DNA of 64,000 bases from Saccharina japonica (Eukaryota > Sar > Phaeophyceae > Laminariales > Laminariaceae). Below, in pieces: positions 35,690-47,835 of the stretch (positions are counted from its first letter, which is position 1; each line of letters starts with the position of its first letter). The stretch lies in NCBI GenBank assembly GCA_008828725.1, contig MEHQ01002079.1, positions 62,001-126,000 of the forward strand, read 5' to 3'. Below the pieces are notes generated by a model. It did not search any database. It was given only the letters and a program-made list of their open reading frames with translations, and was not told the DNA's origin. The position numbers and the translations under genes were made by a program.

Positions 35690-36430
35690 CCGCTATAGCT
35701 AAGTAGGTAATACTCTCACATTTGACGTCGTCGAGGACACGGGTTCGAATCTCACGTCGAAAGTTTCTTTTACAGAAACGCTCGAGCGTGCGTCCCTAAA
35801 AAACACGTCTCCCTGGCAAAGATGTCGGGAGACAAGTCAATGTCAAGCTGTCTGTCTGTCAAGGCTGTCTGTCAAGGCAAATCCAGCTGTCTAGACATAT
35901 GTCCCCAATCCCCCTGGAAGAAAAAGCCTCCTAATATCTGTGGAAAACCCTTTTTTTTCCCTTTTGTGAGGCTATTTTACTCGTTTGATAAAGCTAATTT
36001 CAAATCGTCGATATTCTGCAGTTCAATTTCAATATTTTTCTGTAGATCGGACTCGGAAATGTAGCAATATGCCGAAAAAAAACAAAACACAGGGGAAAAT
36101 ATCAATTTATACACTATTGTCAGGCGTTTTTCACAAATCGGGGATTTTTCGGTAGTGTCCCCTGTTTTTTGCTGTCAAGGCTGTCTGTCAAGGTATTTGC
36201 CTTGACGCTGTCTGTCAATAAGGGGTGAAAGTGCTGTCTCCCGACATCTTTGCTCCCTGGTTCCCCAGCTATCGAAATGAAGCGGGTAGGTCAACGTACG
36301 GCCGTATACGGTACCGACGTCCCAAAGATTCCGCCGTTCAGAGGGGGGGAGAGTGTTATAAGGATTACCCTCGGCTGGGTAGTTAATCGATATGTTACCC
36401 CTATAGCTCAGTAGGTAATACCCTCACAAA
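35690..36430 (+). repeat. tRNA-derived SINE interrupted by a MITE
   Basis: A-box-like TAGCTAAGTAGGTAATA and B-box GGGTTCGAATCTC at 35696-35755, then the body, interrupted by the MITE and resuming at 36261 with a CCGTTCAGAGGG element, GAGTGTTATAAGGATTA, a GGCTGGGTAGTTAATCGA motif and a second A-box-like TAGCTCAGTAGGTAATA. The copies at 43850-44150 and 47515-47835 are on the minus strand and uninterrupted. Confidence 0.7.
35817..36252. mobile_element. hAT-like MITE, 436 bp, perfect 18-bp TIRs and 8-bp TSD
   Basis: Starts CAAAGATGTCGGGAGACA and ends with its exact reverse complement. CTCCCTGG occurs at 35809-35816 and again at 36253-36260, an 8-bp target-site duplication as made by hAT transposases. 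The paralogous site near 47680 has a single CTCCCTGG and no insertion, i.e. an empty site. Subterminal CTGTCTGTCAAGG motifs recur at both ends, as expected for transposase-binding repeats. No transposase is encoded. Confidence 0.9.
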
Positions 36431-37960
36431 ATACTATTAATATACCATGTACAATATCCCTACCAGTAAGTCCCAAATATCGAATAATGCATGGGAGACG
36501 AACAGAAGTGACATACCCATAGATCCCCGTGTCCCCCATTGCGCGTGCTTGCATGGTTTTGATGGGTCACTTAGACTTAGTGTTCTGTCCAATTTATCAT
36601 AGCAACTTAGAGTGGAGCAAATGCAAACAAAAATAATCCAGTTTTTTCTCCCACACACGTATTCAAAACGCACGCTTCTCCCTACGCCGGCATGCCCGGC
36701 ACCGTCTTCTCACGTCGCAGGTTGGCATACTGTAGTACAACTCGTACGTGCGCCGTGCTTGTCTTCGTGATTCGCGGCTGCTCTACGTACGAGTATCGCA
36801 GCAGTACGGTTGCTACTTTTAATATTTGCTGAGATTGTACCGTTCATCCTCGCTCTGGTCGTACTCGTATCATATGATACGTACGTCGCCTGTTACGTGC
36901 GCGACGAAAGCACCACTGCTTTAGAAACGGACGAGGTCTCTGAAGGCCTTTAAACCTTTAAACAACATCCCCTCCTCCTCTGCTCGTGCTCAAAGCCGTC
37001 CCAAACTCGTCCAACCTGCACATATTCGGAGATCACCGTAAGGATCTCCCATGCAAGTATCACTAAATCCCCCTGTCATAAGATCTCCGTCGTACAAACT
37101 GTGTCGTCGAGCCTGGATGCTCCAACAAACTGGCGTCTCCTCGACGTTACACAGACAAGAAACGAAAGTGCCACAGGCTCAAGCAGAACCTGAGCCCGTA
37201 CTCATACTCGTACGAGTACGTATGTACGACGGGGATACGTAGTTGATACCTGGTTCGTACATACCAGACAACACGTACGAGTACATACGTCAAGTACTCG
37301 TATTCGTACGCATATACGACAGGGATATTTGGTTTATATACCAGGTACGTACGAGTATCATACAAGAAAAAATCACATTTTTTCAAGTTTGACATTTTGA
37401 CATATCGATCGACAAACCCAACGACTGCGTCATGGACTCTGAACGCGTCGCGCTGGTTAGGACCTCCGACCCACCTTAGTGTCACAGTCCACACACCTCG
37501 GTCGATGATATGTGGAGGGCGCCGATCAGGCGTCTGGTGAAAACACATTTGGCTGATGATGAGTTCAAAACAGAATACCAAAACTCTCCGATCGCAAGAA
37601 AGACAATTTTTGAAGGTTTTTGGACGAAGGCCGTCGGACGCCGCAAGTAACCGCTCGCCCCCTAGACTACGAATCGTAATGATACCTTCGAGGCCGCTAT
37701 GCTTATTTGCTGGCCTTGCCCGGTACGAAGTTAGTCAGTCGTGGACTGAGTCTATATCGAGATCGAAAGTCAACCGCCGCATGCAGAATATATGTTCTGT
37801 TTGTGGTTGATTTGAAAAAATTGGGCATCAAAGCAAACTGTTTTTTTTTTTCCCCATCGGCGCTACTCTAAGTTGCTATGATAAAGTGGGCATCAAAGAT
37901 TACTTGATTAAAGTATTGTTTTTTGGGCATCAGACGAACTATATATAATAGATAGATAGA

Positions 37961-39299
37961 TAGATCATACCAGGGTACAGAACAACGCCGGTTCACCGTG
38001 TTTGCTTGCCAACATAAGACCCGACCCGAGCGTGCCTCGGGGCAACTTGTCGGACATCGGATATCGGATGTGTATCGAAAATCGGGAAAAACTCTATTTT
38101 CCGATTTGATATCATACGTAACCGACACGATCCCCCCCCCGATTTATCGGAACTTACGATACGATGTCCAACACTACTATTAATAGCCTCGAGTAAAGAA
38201 CAAACAAGGGCGGCTATAACTACGTTGGTTTGTTCCCTCCCGGTTCCTCCCCATCGTGTGGTCGTGGATGGAAGTCTGTATGTACAAGCGAGCGAGGCAC
38301 CGATCGATGTAACATGAATGAGCCCACGGACCAGCCAATGAGCACACTACTGTAGCACATAAGTATAAATACTACACGATGTCTTCGGCGCTTCAATTCA
38401 GCTCGCCTCCGACCAATCCGCGCTCCAGTGGACAGACTATTCCCCGAGTGCTGTAGAATTTTTATTTTGTATCATATCCCGTTAATCTTCATCCCGTATA
38501 ACCCACCAAAACTCACCAAGTTGCTCACCATAGACAGAAGTGAGTACAAAGTTTAGACATAAAAAACTCACCAATTTGCTCACCACAGAGAGAGGTGAGT
38601 ACAGAGTATTCAGCCAGCAACCAATTGAATGCTAGCTGCCGAGAAGCCTTTCTTTGCTCCAATTTATGATCATATAGCGGGAATACCGCGATTTTACTCG
38701 GTGCAACTTTATCGAAGGCGAACAAAAAACTATACTATCAGGCATCTATATCACACCTGGTAACGGCATTCAGTCAGGCAGAGAGTATCGCCGACAGGGG
38801 CTGCACCAGTAGACTATTAGTAGAAGCAGTTTACTCTCAATTTCGCTATCTCTTCTGAAAAACCTTGAGAATATACCAGAGGTGAAACGAAAATGTCCAG
38901 TGAGCAAATACGACCACCGCGTAGAAATCTTGCTCCAATTTTATACCGCGATCTTTCTCTATGTATGTGATACTCGGTGCAACCTTATCGAAGGCGAACA
39001 AAACAGGAATCTGCCACACCACCTGGTACTGTGGTGGTCACCGGTATTCGGTATCACTAAGAAAAAAGTATCGCCGAGAAAAGTTGCTCCATTAGCATTA
39101 GATCTAGTATCTTACTTGAAGAAAAAAACATGATACACCTGCTACTGGAGCAACCTTATCAACGGTGAAATAAAACAATCCGAGGCCAAAGATCGCGGAG
39201 ACACCTTGCTTCAAATGCATCTATACCATCATGCTTCGAGTATGTATGTACCACCAACAAGTACCTCGAAACGGCGACAAACGATATACCCCTTATGCA
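37961..39299. other. Spacer between the inverted repeat units
   Basis: About 1.3 kb between inverted copies L and R1. It holds internal direct repeats: ACTCGGTGCAACTTTATCGA (about 38697) and ACTCGGTGCAACCTTATCGA (about 38970), plus a 58-bp-spaced pair around 38514 and 38572. A TATA-like AAGTATAAATA is at 38361. No gene is recognised. Confidence 0.5.
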
Positions 39300-39597
39300 T
39301 AATCTATCTATTATATATAGTTCGTCTGATGCCCAAAAAACAATACTTTAATCAAGTAATCTTTGATGCCCACTTTATCACAGCAACTTAGAGTAGCGAT
39401 GATGAAAGAAAACAAATACAGTTTGCTTTGACGCCCAATTTTTTCAAATCAACCACAAATAGAACATATATTCTGCATGCGACGGTTGACTTTCGATCTC
39501 GATATAGACTCAGTCCACGACTGACTAACTTCGTACCGGGCAAGGCCAGCAAATAAGCATAGCGGCCTCGACGGTATCATTACGATTCGTAGTCTAG

Positions 39598-40303
39598 TGT
39601 AATGGTATGGGCTAGGAAGACCGGTAATTACCTCTGCATAGGTAATTGGTCCGTTTTCGTATAACTTGGATGGCATTCGTATTCGGTATTCGGGGTATTT
39701 ATAATATCTGTGGGCCATACTTGAAGCCCACCGAGACAGATGTCATCTGGCTCGGGGATTAATATAAGCTGCTTCTCTTCTACGCTTGACTCTACGGAAA
39801 GTGAGTAACACCAAGGATGCTTAATAGACAAACCTGCAAGGGGATACTCTGTGTCTCACCCAGTCATATCACACGTGGCGTCGTTGCGGCTTCTTAGCCT
39901 AGCAACTTAGAGGTGTGGGAGGGGTTTTGAGGAGCCGCATCTTCGACTCATGTTCTAATTCGGGGAACTGGGATTTCCCCGTTTTTCCCATATTTCTGCA
40001 TATACGGCTCATCAGGGTGGGCTAGTGTAATGGTATGGGCTAGGAAGGCCGGTAATTACCTCTGCATAGGTAATTGGTCCGTTTTCGTATAACTTGGATG
40101 GCATTCGTATTCGGTATTCGGGGTATTTATAATATCTGTGGGCCATACTTGAAGCCCATCCCGAGCCAGATGTCATCTGGCTCGGGGATTAATATAAGCT
40201 GCTTCTCTTCTACGCTTGACTCTACGGAAAGTGAGTAACACCAAGGATGCTTAATAGACAAACCTGCAAGGGGATACTCTGTGTCTCACCCAGTCATATC
40301 ACA
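39598..40303 (+). mobile_element. TRIM (miniature LTR element), 706 bp
   Basis: Two near-identical direct repeats, 39598-39873 (276 bp) and 40026-40303 (278 bp), each start TG and end CA. CTAG occurs directly before the first (39594-39597) and after the second (40304-40307) as a 4-bp target-site duplication; copies L and R2 show the uninterrupted site. A primer-binding-site-like TGGCGTCGTTGCGG starts two bases after the first LTR. The 152-bp interior has no coding capacity and ends with a purine-rich AGGGTGGG. The second LTR has a perfect 12-bp-arm hairpin (40161-40185) followed by a TATA-like TAATATAAG. Confidence 0.8.
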
Positions 40304-40957
40304 CTAGGAGGCGAGCGGTTGCTTGCGGCGTCCGACGGCCTTCGTCCAAAAACCTTCAAAAATTGTCTTTCTTGCTATCGGAGAGTTTTGGTATTCTGTT
40401 TTGAACTCATCATCAGCCAAATGTGTTTTCACCAGACGCCTGATCGGCGCCCTATACATATCGTCGACCGAGGTGTGTGGACTGTGACACTAAGGTGGAC
40501 CGGAGGTCCTAACCAGCGCGACGCGGTAAGAGTCCATCACGCAGTCGTTGGGTTTGTCGATCGATATGTCAAAAGGTTAAACTCGAAAAATTGTGATTTT
40601 TTCTTGTATGTCATGATACGTACCTGGTGTATTATTAAAAAAATTAAAAAAACAACAGAACTGTGAGCTCGAGGATTTCGTCGAAGCTCATCTTTGCTAG
40701 CTGAGTGTAATACTTCGATCGCGCGTACTTACGGATTTTATATGTCCTCATGTAGGATGTACATCCCGTATGAGGGGGACACAATCTGAGGCTGTAGAAT
40801 TCAGGAAGTGTGTGTCTATTTGTGGGGGAAGAAATAATTAAAATAAATTAAAATTAAAATTAAACAGTCTGAAATAAACGTACCAGGTATACTATAGTGT
40901 TCCGACGAGTTTACGTGATAGAGTGGTTCTACTATTTGTAGCCATGTATGGTATATA

Positions 40958-41670
40958 AGAAGAGGTGTGTGAGGACAGGTTATGGAGTAAAACTTAAAAG
41001 CACCTGGATGGATTTTAATTAATTAGTGATTTGGGTTTTTAATAGTGTGCATTATTTATTTGTACCTATAAGGTATCTTTAGTGGCAATTAGTAAGAACA
41101 ACAACAACAACAACGTTTTATCCTTTATAACTGTTAAAAGGGGGGGGGGGAGACACATACATACAAGGGTATGAACCAATCAACCATGTTGATAGGAGGT
41201 ATGTTAAAATCTAGTATGAATTTTCAGGGATTTTTTGGGGGGAATTTGTTTGTAACAAGTAAATAGTGGTTAGTCAGACGATTTTATTATAATAGCAGTA
41301 TTATATTTTGCAGAAGAGGTGTGTGAGGACAGGTTATGGAGTAAAACTTAAAAGCACCTGGATGGATTTTAATTAATTAGTGATTTGGGTTTTTAATAGT
41401 GTGCATTATTTATTTGTACCTATAAGGTCTATCTTTAATGGCAATTAGTAGGGAGGGGTTAAAAAAAGGTTTTTTATCCCTTATAACTGTTGAAGGGGGG
41501 GGGGGGGGAGACACATAGAGACAGGGGTGTGAACCAATCAACCATGTTGACAGGACGTATGTTAAAATCTAGTATGAATTTTCAGGGGTTTTTTGGGGGT
41601 GAAATGTTTGTAACAAGTAAATAGTGGTCAATCAGACGATTTTATTATAATAGCAGTATTATATTTTGCA
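40958..41670. repeat. 354-bp tandem duplication
   Basis: Two units start AGAAGAGGTGTGTGAGGACA (40958 and 41312) and end near TTATATTTTGCAG, with differences mainly at a poly-G run and an AAC run. Confidence 0.85.
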
Positions 41671-42523
41671 GTATTGATTTAGGTTATAGTGTGTGTCAGG
41701 GGGGGGGGAGAGGTGGTTAGTACGTAGGGTAGATGGTGGGGGATACATTGTATTTAATATTATTAATAGTAGCATGTTGAGTATGTATCGTATTTCATCA
41801 TGGGGGTGAAAAAGTCAGGGCGGAGATGGTGTACGTAACAGGTATACTTTACACAGACAGGTCTTTTTGGTGTTGTGTGATAATGTTGATCCATACATAG
41901 ATTACCAAACCCAGTAACTCCCTGTTTTTTGTAGTCGCGGACCCATGTCGATCCACGGTCCATTCCAGTCCCGTTGATCAGGTCGTGTCGGCATAGAGGA
42001 TTGCTGTTTTACGTACCCATCATTCCTCATTGATGGTGCATGTGGGCAATCTATAGACAGGTTTACGCACGCACGCGGTTTTTCACCTGAAAGGATGCAG
42101 AGGAGATCCAGAAGAGGTGGTCTTAGGTATTTGCAGTCACAGGCGTTCGAGCAGTGCACTTGAAGCTACAGCTCCTTGTCTTTCCACCTAAAGCTCTATC
42201 GGGCAGTACGTAAATCACAAAGGTCTGGACCAAGACCTGGTGCCGCAAGCGCTAAAAGGAGGTGGTATGAGACGAGCTCAAACGGAATGACAAAAGTGCG
42301 CTGCTCACAGCGGTGATCCCACCCCTTTTTTCCCCCCCTTCCCTCCAAGAGGAAGCTTTCACCTCGAAGAAGGCCGGGCAGCATGAGCTTTCATGTCCTT
42401 TGCGTGCGTCATGAAATTGAGACGCACGGCGGCGGGGTGAATCGTTTCTGGATTTTTTGGGGGGTTAGGCTTGGATTTTTGGGTATGTTCAAACTCGATT
42501 TTGTATGATTAATATAATAATGA

Positions 42524-42874
42524 ATGCTTCTAATGCGGGTTATTTCCGGGGAGATTCGAGCTAGTGTGTTGTTTTTGGTTCAGATTTTGTTCTACTGGTA
42601 TGCCATAAAAGTGGGGTTATACTTCTCGTTATATTTGTATAATACACCAGGTTTCAGTGTACATGGGTTGGCTGAACCATATTCTGTTATTTGGTTCTTG
42701 ATATATATAGATGGTTTGAGCTATTTTACACCCGCCCAGGACTACTGCCTGGTATACGGTGATGATGTCAGCATTCTTTGTTCAAAGTTCGTTGAATATT
42801 TAGTTAATTCTACGATACGTGGTGTCTGCAGTATTTTCTGTTTCATCATCGTCTACAAATACAATTATTGGTGA
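42524..42874 (+). pseudogene. Possible decayed reverse-transcriptase fragment
   Basis: A 116-codon open frame contains AEPYSVIWFLIYIDGLSYF followed at about 20 residues by CLVYGDDVSILCS. This resembles the PQGSxLGPLLFxIYIxDL and FADDxxI core of LINE-type reverse transcriptases, but the PQG is lost and the motif reads YGDD. No upstream or downstream RT domain is readable in frame. The match is by eye only and AT-rich translation can mimic such strings. Confidence 0.35.
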
Positions 42875-43849
42875 TGGGTGATACAGGTATGTATGGTGCA
42901 TGTACCTGGTATATAAACCAAGTATCCCTGTCGTATACGTATGCGTACGAATACGAGTACTTGACGTATGTACTCGTATGTGTTGTTTGGTATGTACGAA
43001 CCAGGTAGCATACGTATCCCCGTCGTATATACGTACTCGTACGAGTATGAGTACGGGCTCGGGTTCTGCTTGAGCCTGTGGCACTTTCCTTTCTTGTCTG
43101 TGTAACGTCGAGGAGACGCCAGGTTGTTGGAGCATCCAGGCTCGACGACACAGTTTGTACGATAAGAGACGGAGATCTTATGACAGGGGGATTTAGTGAT
43201 ACTTGCATGGGAGATCCTTACGGTGATCTCCGGATATGTGCAGGTTGGACGAGTTCGGGACGGCTTTGAACACGAACAGAGGAGGAGGGGGTGTCGTTTA
43301 AAGGTTTAAAGGCCTTCAGAGACCTCGTCCGTTTCTAAAGCAGTAGTGCTTTCGTCGCGCACGGTGACAGGTGACGCACGTATCATATGATACGAGTACG
43401 ACCAGAGCGAGGANGAACGGTACAATCTCAGCAAAGATTAAAATGTAGCAACCGCACTGCTGCGATACTCGTACGTAGAGCAGCCGTGAATCACGAAGAC
43501 AAGCACGGCGCACGTACGAGTTGTACTACAGCAGTATGCCAACCTGCGACGTGAGAAGACGGTGCCGGGCATGCCGGCGTAGGGAGAAGCGTGCGTTTTG
43601 AATGCGTGTGTGGGAGAAAAAACTGGATTATTTTTGTTTGCATTTGCTCCACTCTAAGTTGCTATAATAAATTGGACAGAGCACTAAGTCTAAGTGACCC
43701 ATCAAAACCATGCAAGCACGCGCAATGGGGGACAAGGGGATCTATGGGTATGTCACTTCTGTCCGTCTTCCATCCATTATTCGATATTTGGAACTTACTG
43801 GTAGGGATATTGTACATGGTATATTAATAGTATCTTGTGAGGGTATTAC

Positions 43850-44150
43850 CTACTGAGCTATAGGGGTAAAATATCGATTAACTACCCAGCCCAGGGTAAT
43901 CCTTAGAACACTCTCCCCCCTTCTGAACGGTGGAATCTTTGGGACGTCGGTACCGTATACGGCCGTACGTTGACCTACCCGCTTCGTTTCGATAGCTGGG
44001 GAACCAAGGAGACGTATTTTTTAGGGACGCACGCTCAAGCGTTTCTGTAAAAGAAACTTTCGAAGTGAGATTCGAACCCGTGTCCTCGACGACGTCAAAT
44101 GTGAGGGTATGACCTACTTAGCTATAGGGGTAAAATATCGATCAATTACC
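43850..44150 (-). repeat. tRNA-derived SINE, copy in R1
   Basis: Inverse of the SINE at 35690-36430, with the B-box GGGTTCGAATCTC readable on the minus strand near 44075 and no MITE insertion. Confidence 0.7.
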
Positions 44151-44914
44151 CAGCCCAGCGTACTCCTGACCCCACCCGACAATGTGTAGCGATATCATTA
44201 GTGAAAATTACTGCTGCTGTGCCAACATGATGAAATCTCACATATTTTATTCACCCAGGCCCCAATAAGTCCACACCTAAAACGGTGATTTGCAACCGCG
44301 ATACTACGAAAACTAGGTGTCTTCAATTAGCCCTACACCATCAACCTCCTCCCCGTTGACTTCCGAGGAAGCATCGAACGACAACCCCCTCTCCATATAA
44401 TGTCGTTGTTTGCAACTGCTACATTATGATGATTATCCCGCCTTGAGACAGAAACAAGCAACCCTTCGATATTTTTGCCCAAATAATAATAAGTATTCTT
44501 GACATCCGACAACAATGTGTAGCATGAGTTTCAACGTTCATCACTCATAAGCACCCGAAAAAATAAAACAGCGGAAATAAATAGTGTCCTTCCTATTATT
44601 TATTTTTTTAGGTAATACGAGCCGCTCACGCTTGTGGCCCTACCGCCGTGGGGGCGGGAGGGCCTCTTATTCCCTAGTATAACATATTTGACATTCAGTG
44701 AACACAAATATCGTCGAGATAAAGTTTCTCCATCAAAGTACTTTACTTTCGTTTCGTTATCCTATGATACATCCTTGATGCATCTGATCAAAGCGGCAAA
44801 CGGATGGATGATACTATTTTCCAGCCAGAAGGAATCGCCCAAGAAAAAACTTAACCCGCCTCTTCCCCCCCCCAAACCATAAGCTTCCACACATCTGACA
44901 GAAAATCGATTCCC

Positions 44915-45140
44915 ACTTCCATAATCTAGATCTTTCAAGAACAAGACAGATTCATGAACTGTATGAACTGTATAATCTGTAGGATCTAGCTCATGTTGCC
45001 GGGTGGGCGCTTCTTAATCTACATGACCCAGGACGTGTTTCCTGGGTTGGACCTGAACTATACAGAACCTTCACAACGCTTCATAACGATAGGTCAGGAT
45101 CTAGATGATCTGTAGATGATCTATCTGTAGATGATATGTC
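44915..45140 (+). repeat. Dispersed repeat D, copy 2
   Basis: Contains GAACTGTATGAACTGTATAA, GTTGCCGGGTGGGC and GTTTCCTGGGTTGGACCTG, matching 18470-18715. Repeated again at 48594-48820 by the tandem duplication. Confidence 0.7.
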
Positions 45141-45299
45141 CAACGTGTATAACCTCGCCCTAACATGTTTTGTACCAGGTATAATATTAACCTTCCCCTC
45201 TATAAATAACGCCTTTTTTAGCACGCCAGCAAGGATTCAAATAGTGTGTTGCGAGCGGTCGATCACTCGAACGAGCATTACGAGCATTCACGAACGGCG

Positions 45300-45390
45300 G
45301 GGGGGGGGGCTCTCATGCCGTACGTGGCCGTTTTCGTATGACCATAGACCCTCGCATCCCTACAATGCCGGGACGGAACGTCGATTCGTG
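45300..45390 (-). repeat. Poly-C-tailed retroposon, family P, minus-strand copy
   Basis: The minus strand reads GGGATGCGAGGGTCTATGGT then a C-run (G-run on plus, 45299-45310). Truncated at its 5' side. Duplicated at 48979-49069. Confidence 0.6.
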
Positions 45391-46118
45391 CTCGTTTGCT
45401 CGCTGGCGGGCTACTCGGCGGTACGAGGTGGAAGAGGAGCGTGGTGCGTGCGAGCACAATTCGACGCTCTCGGGTCGATTGTCCCGCGCGTGCGTGTCAT
45501 GCTGTCACAACGCTGGGCATGATGTGTGAAATGTATTCTATTTCACGGAAAAGGTGAAGAACAACTCGCAGAAAAAACTCAAAACGAAGCACCTATTATC
45601 ACCTCGTAGCGACGGCGGTATACCTCAACGCCTTCCATGCTCCGAAGTAAACCTACATGTCGTTTTACTCGACAGTAGGAAGGTTTAGGGGCAAGGGGAG
45701 GGAGGGAGGGGGGGGGGGGGGGGGGTGGCCATGGTTCGTTGTCTATGGAAAACCCACCCCCTTCAGGAGGAAGGCTATGCTTGGGGTTCGTCTCCAAGAG
45801 AGACCCTTCCCCATCCCCTCGAGGGAGACCCCCGCTGCGTTAAACAGAGCGGGGAACGCATCGTTCGTGACGAGTTCCTCCCTCTGTTTGACGCAAGGGG
45901 CGTCCCCAAGAACGGTATCGCCTTAACTTCCTGTCGAACTCCAACATGAAACCCGCCCAACACAAACCACACATATAATACCAGGTGCCAGAGGGTAGGG
46001 TGCCCCTGTTACCTCTTCGAGAAAAAGCATACCATACACACACGTAGTCCCGCAGGTCGGAACTACGACGAGAGCGGCCGCGCCGGGAATGCACCGACCA
46101 TGCACTACTTTGACCGCG

Positions 46119-46119
46119 N
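46119..46119. other. Ambiguous base (N) at the tandem-duplication joint
   Basis: A single N separates the left copy (ending TTTGACCGCG) from the right copy (starting ATCAACCACAAA). In the right copy the same TTTGACCGCG at 49785-49794 continues into unique sequence. Confidence 0.9.
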
Positions 46120-47514
46120 ATCAACCACAAATAGAACATCTATTCTGCATGCGACGGTTGACTTTTGATCTCGATATAGACTCAGTCCACGACTAACTAA
46201 CTTCGTACCGGGCAAGGCCAGCAAATAAGCATAGCGGCCTCGAAGGTATCATTACGATTCGTAGTCTAGGGGGCGAGCGTTTGCTTGCGGTGTCCGACGG
46301 TCTTCGTCCAAAAACCTTAAAAAATTGTCTTTCTTGCGATCGGAGATCTTTGGTATTCTGTTTTGAACTCATCATCAGCCAAATGTGTTTTCACCAGACG
46401 CCTGATCGGCGCCCTCCACATATCATCGACCGAGGTGTGTGGAATGTGACACTAAGGTGGGTCGGAGGTCCTGACCAGCGCGACGCGTTCAGGGTCCATG
46501 ACGCAGTCGTTGGGTCTGTCGATCGATATGTCAAAATGTCAAACTTGAAAAAGTGTGATTTTTTTCTTGTATGATACGTACCTGGTATATAAACCAAGTA
46601 TATCCCTGTCGTATATGCGTACGAATACGAGTACTTGACGTATGTACTCGTATGTGTTGTCTGGTATGTACGAACCAGGTATCAACTACGTATCCCCGTC
46701 GTATATACGTACTCGTACGAGTATGAGTACGGGCTCGGGTTCTGCTTGAGCCTGTGGCACTTTCCTTTCTTGTCTGTCTGTGTAACGTCGAGGAGACGCC
46801 AGGTTGTTGGAGCATCCAGGCTCGACGACACAGTTTGTACGATAAGAGACGGAGATCTTATGACAGGGGGATTTAGTGATACTTGCATGGGAGATCCTTA
46901 CGGTGATCTCCGGATATGTGCAGGTTGGACGAGTTCGGGACGGCTTTGAACACGAGCAGAGGAGGAGGGGGTGTCGTTGAGGGGCCTTCAGAGACCTCGT
47001 CCGTTTCTAAAGCAGTAGTGCTTTCGTCGCGCACGGTGACAGGCGACGCACGTATCATATGATACGAGTACGACCAGAGCGAGGATGAACGGTACAATCT
47101 CAGCAAAGATTAAAATGTAGCAACCGCACTGCTGCGATACTCGTACGTAGAGCAGCCGCGAATCACGAAGACAAGCACGGCGCACGTACGAGTTGTACTA
47201 CAGCAGTATGCCAACCTGCGACGTGAGAAGACGGTGCCGGGCATGCCGGCGTAGGGAGAAGCGTGCGTTTTGAATGCGTGTGTGGGAGAAAAAACTGGAT
47301 TATTTTTGTTTGCATTTGCTCCACTCTAAGTTGCTATGATAAATTGGACAGAACACTAAGTCTAAGTGACCCATTAAAACCATGCAAGCACGCGCAATGG
47401 GGGACAAGGGGATCTATGGGTATGTCACTTCTGTTCGTCTTCCATCCATTATTCGATATTTGGGACTTGCTGGTAGGGATATTGTACATGGTATATTAAT
47501 AGTATTTTGTGAGG

Positions 47515-47835
47515 GTATTACCTACTGAGCTATACGTAGGGGTAAAATATCGATTTACTACCCAGCCCAGGGTAATCCTTATAACACTCCCCCCCACTGT
47601 GAACGGCGGAATCTTTGGGACGTCGGTACCGTATACGGCCGTACGTTGACCTACCCGCTTCGTTTTGATAGCTGGGCAACCAGGGAGACGTTTTTTAGGG
47701 ACGCACGCTCAAGCGTTTCTGTAAAAGAAACTTTCGAAGTGAGATTCGAAACCGTGTCCTCGACGACGTCAAATGTGAGAGTATTACCTACTTAACTATA
47801 GGGGTAAAAGATCGATCCATTACTCCGCCCAGCGT
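47515..47835 (-). repeat. tRNA-derived SINE, copy in R2 (empty MITE site)
   Basis: Inverse of 35690-36430. It contains the single CCAGGGAG (inverse of CTCCCTGG) where copy L carries the hAT-like MITE. Confidence 0.7.

Larger units (their letters stand above)
35135..37960 (-). repeat. Complex repeat unit, copy L (inverted)
   Basis: On the minus strand this matches the units at 39300-46118 and 46120-49794: an ATCAACCACAAA-type start, an AGTCGTTGGGT segment, a GTAC-rich stretch, a CACTCTAAGTTGCTAT segment, a SINE and a terminal GCCGTGGGGGCGGG block. It carries the hAT-like MITE at 35817-36252 that the other copies lack. Confidence 0.8.
40629..42901. mobile_element. 2.27-kb AT-rich insertion with 9-bp TSD
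   Basis: GTACCTGGT occurs at 40620-40628 and at 42902-42910. In copies L and R2 the sequence runs through a single GTACCTGGT, so this is an insertion into copy R1. Inside: a minus-strand copy of repeat T (40640-40810), a 354-bp tandem duplication (40958-41311 and 41312-41670), and an RT-like ORF near the right end. No LTRs or TIRs were seen, so the class is uncertain and it may be composite. Confidence 0.65.
39300..46118 (+). repeat. Complex repeat unit, copy R1, with two large insertions
   Basis: The plus-strand counterpart of 35135-37960. It is interrupted by a TRIM (39598-40303) and a 2.27-kb insertion (40629-42901). From 42902 to 46118 it is nearly identical to 46578-49794 (constant offset 3676 at both ends). 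It ends at a single N at 46119; another N is at 43414. Confidence 0.8.
42902..46118. repeat. Tandem duplication, left copy
   Basis: Nearly identical to 46578-49794. Differences are visible in a poly-G region (45706-45726 versus about 49385-49397) and at a few sites near 43830-44160. The right edge coincides with the N at 46119. Confidence 0.85.

Noticed and set aside
45136-45522. 128-codon open frame, duplicated at 48815-49201
   Set aside because: Conservation comes from the recent tandem duplication and the frame crosses a family P retroposon and its poly-G run.
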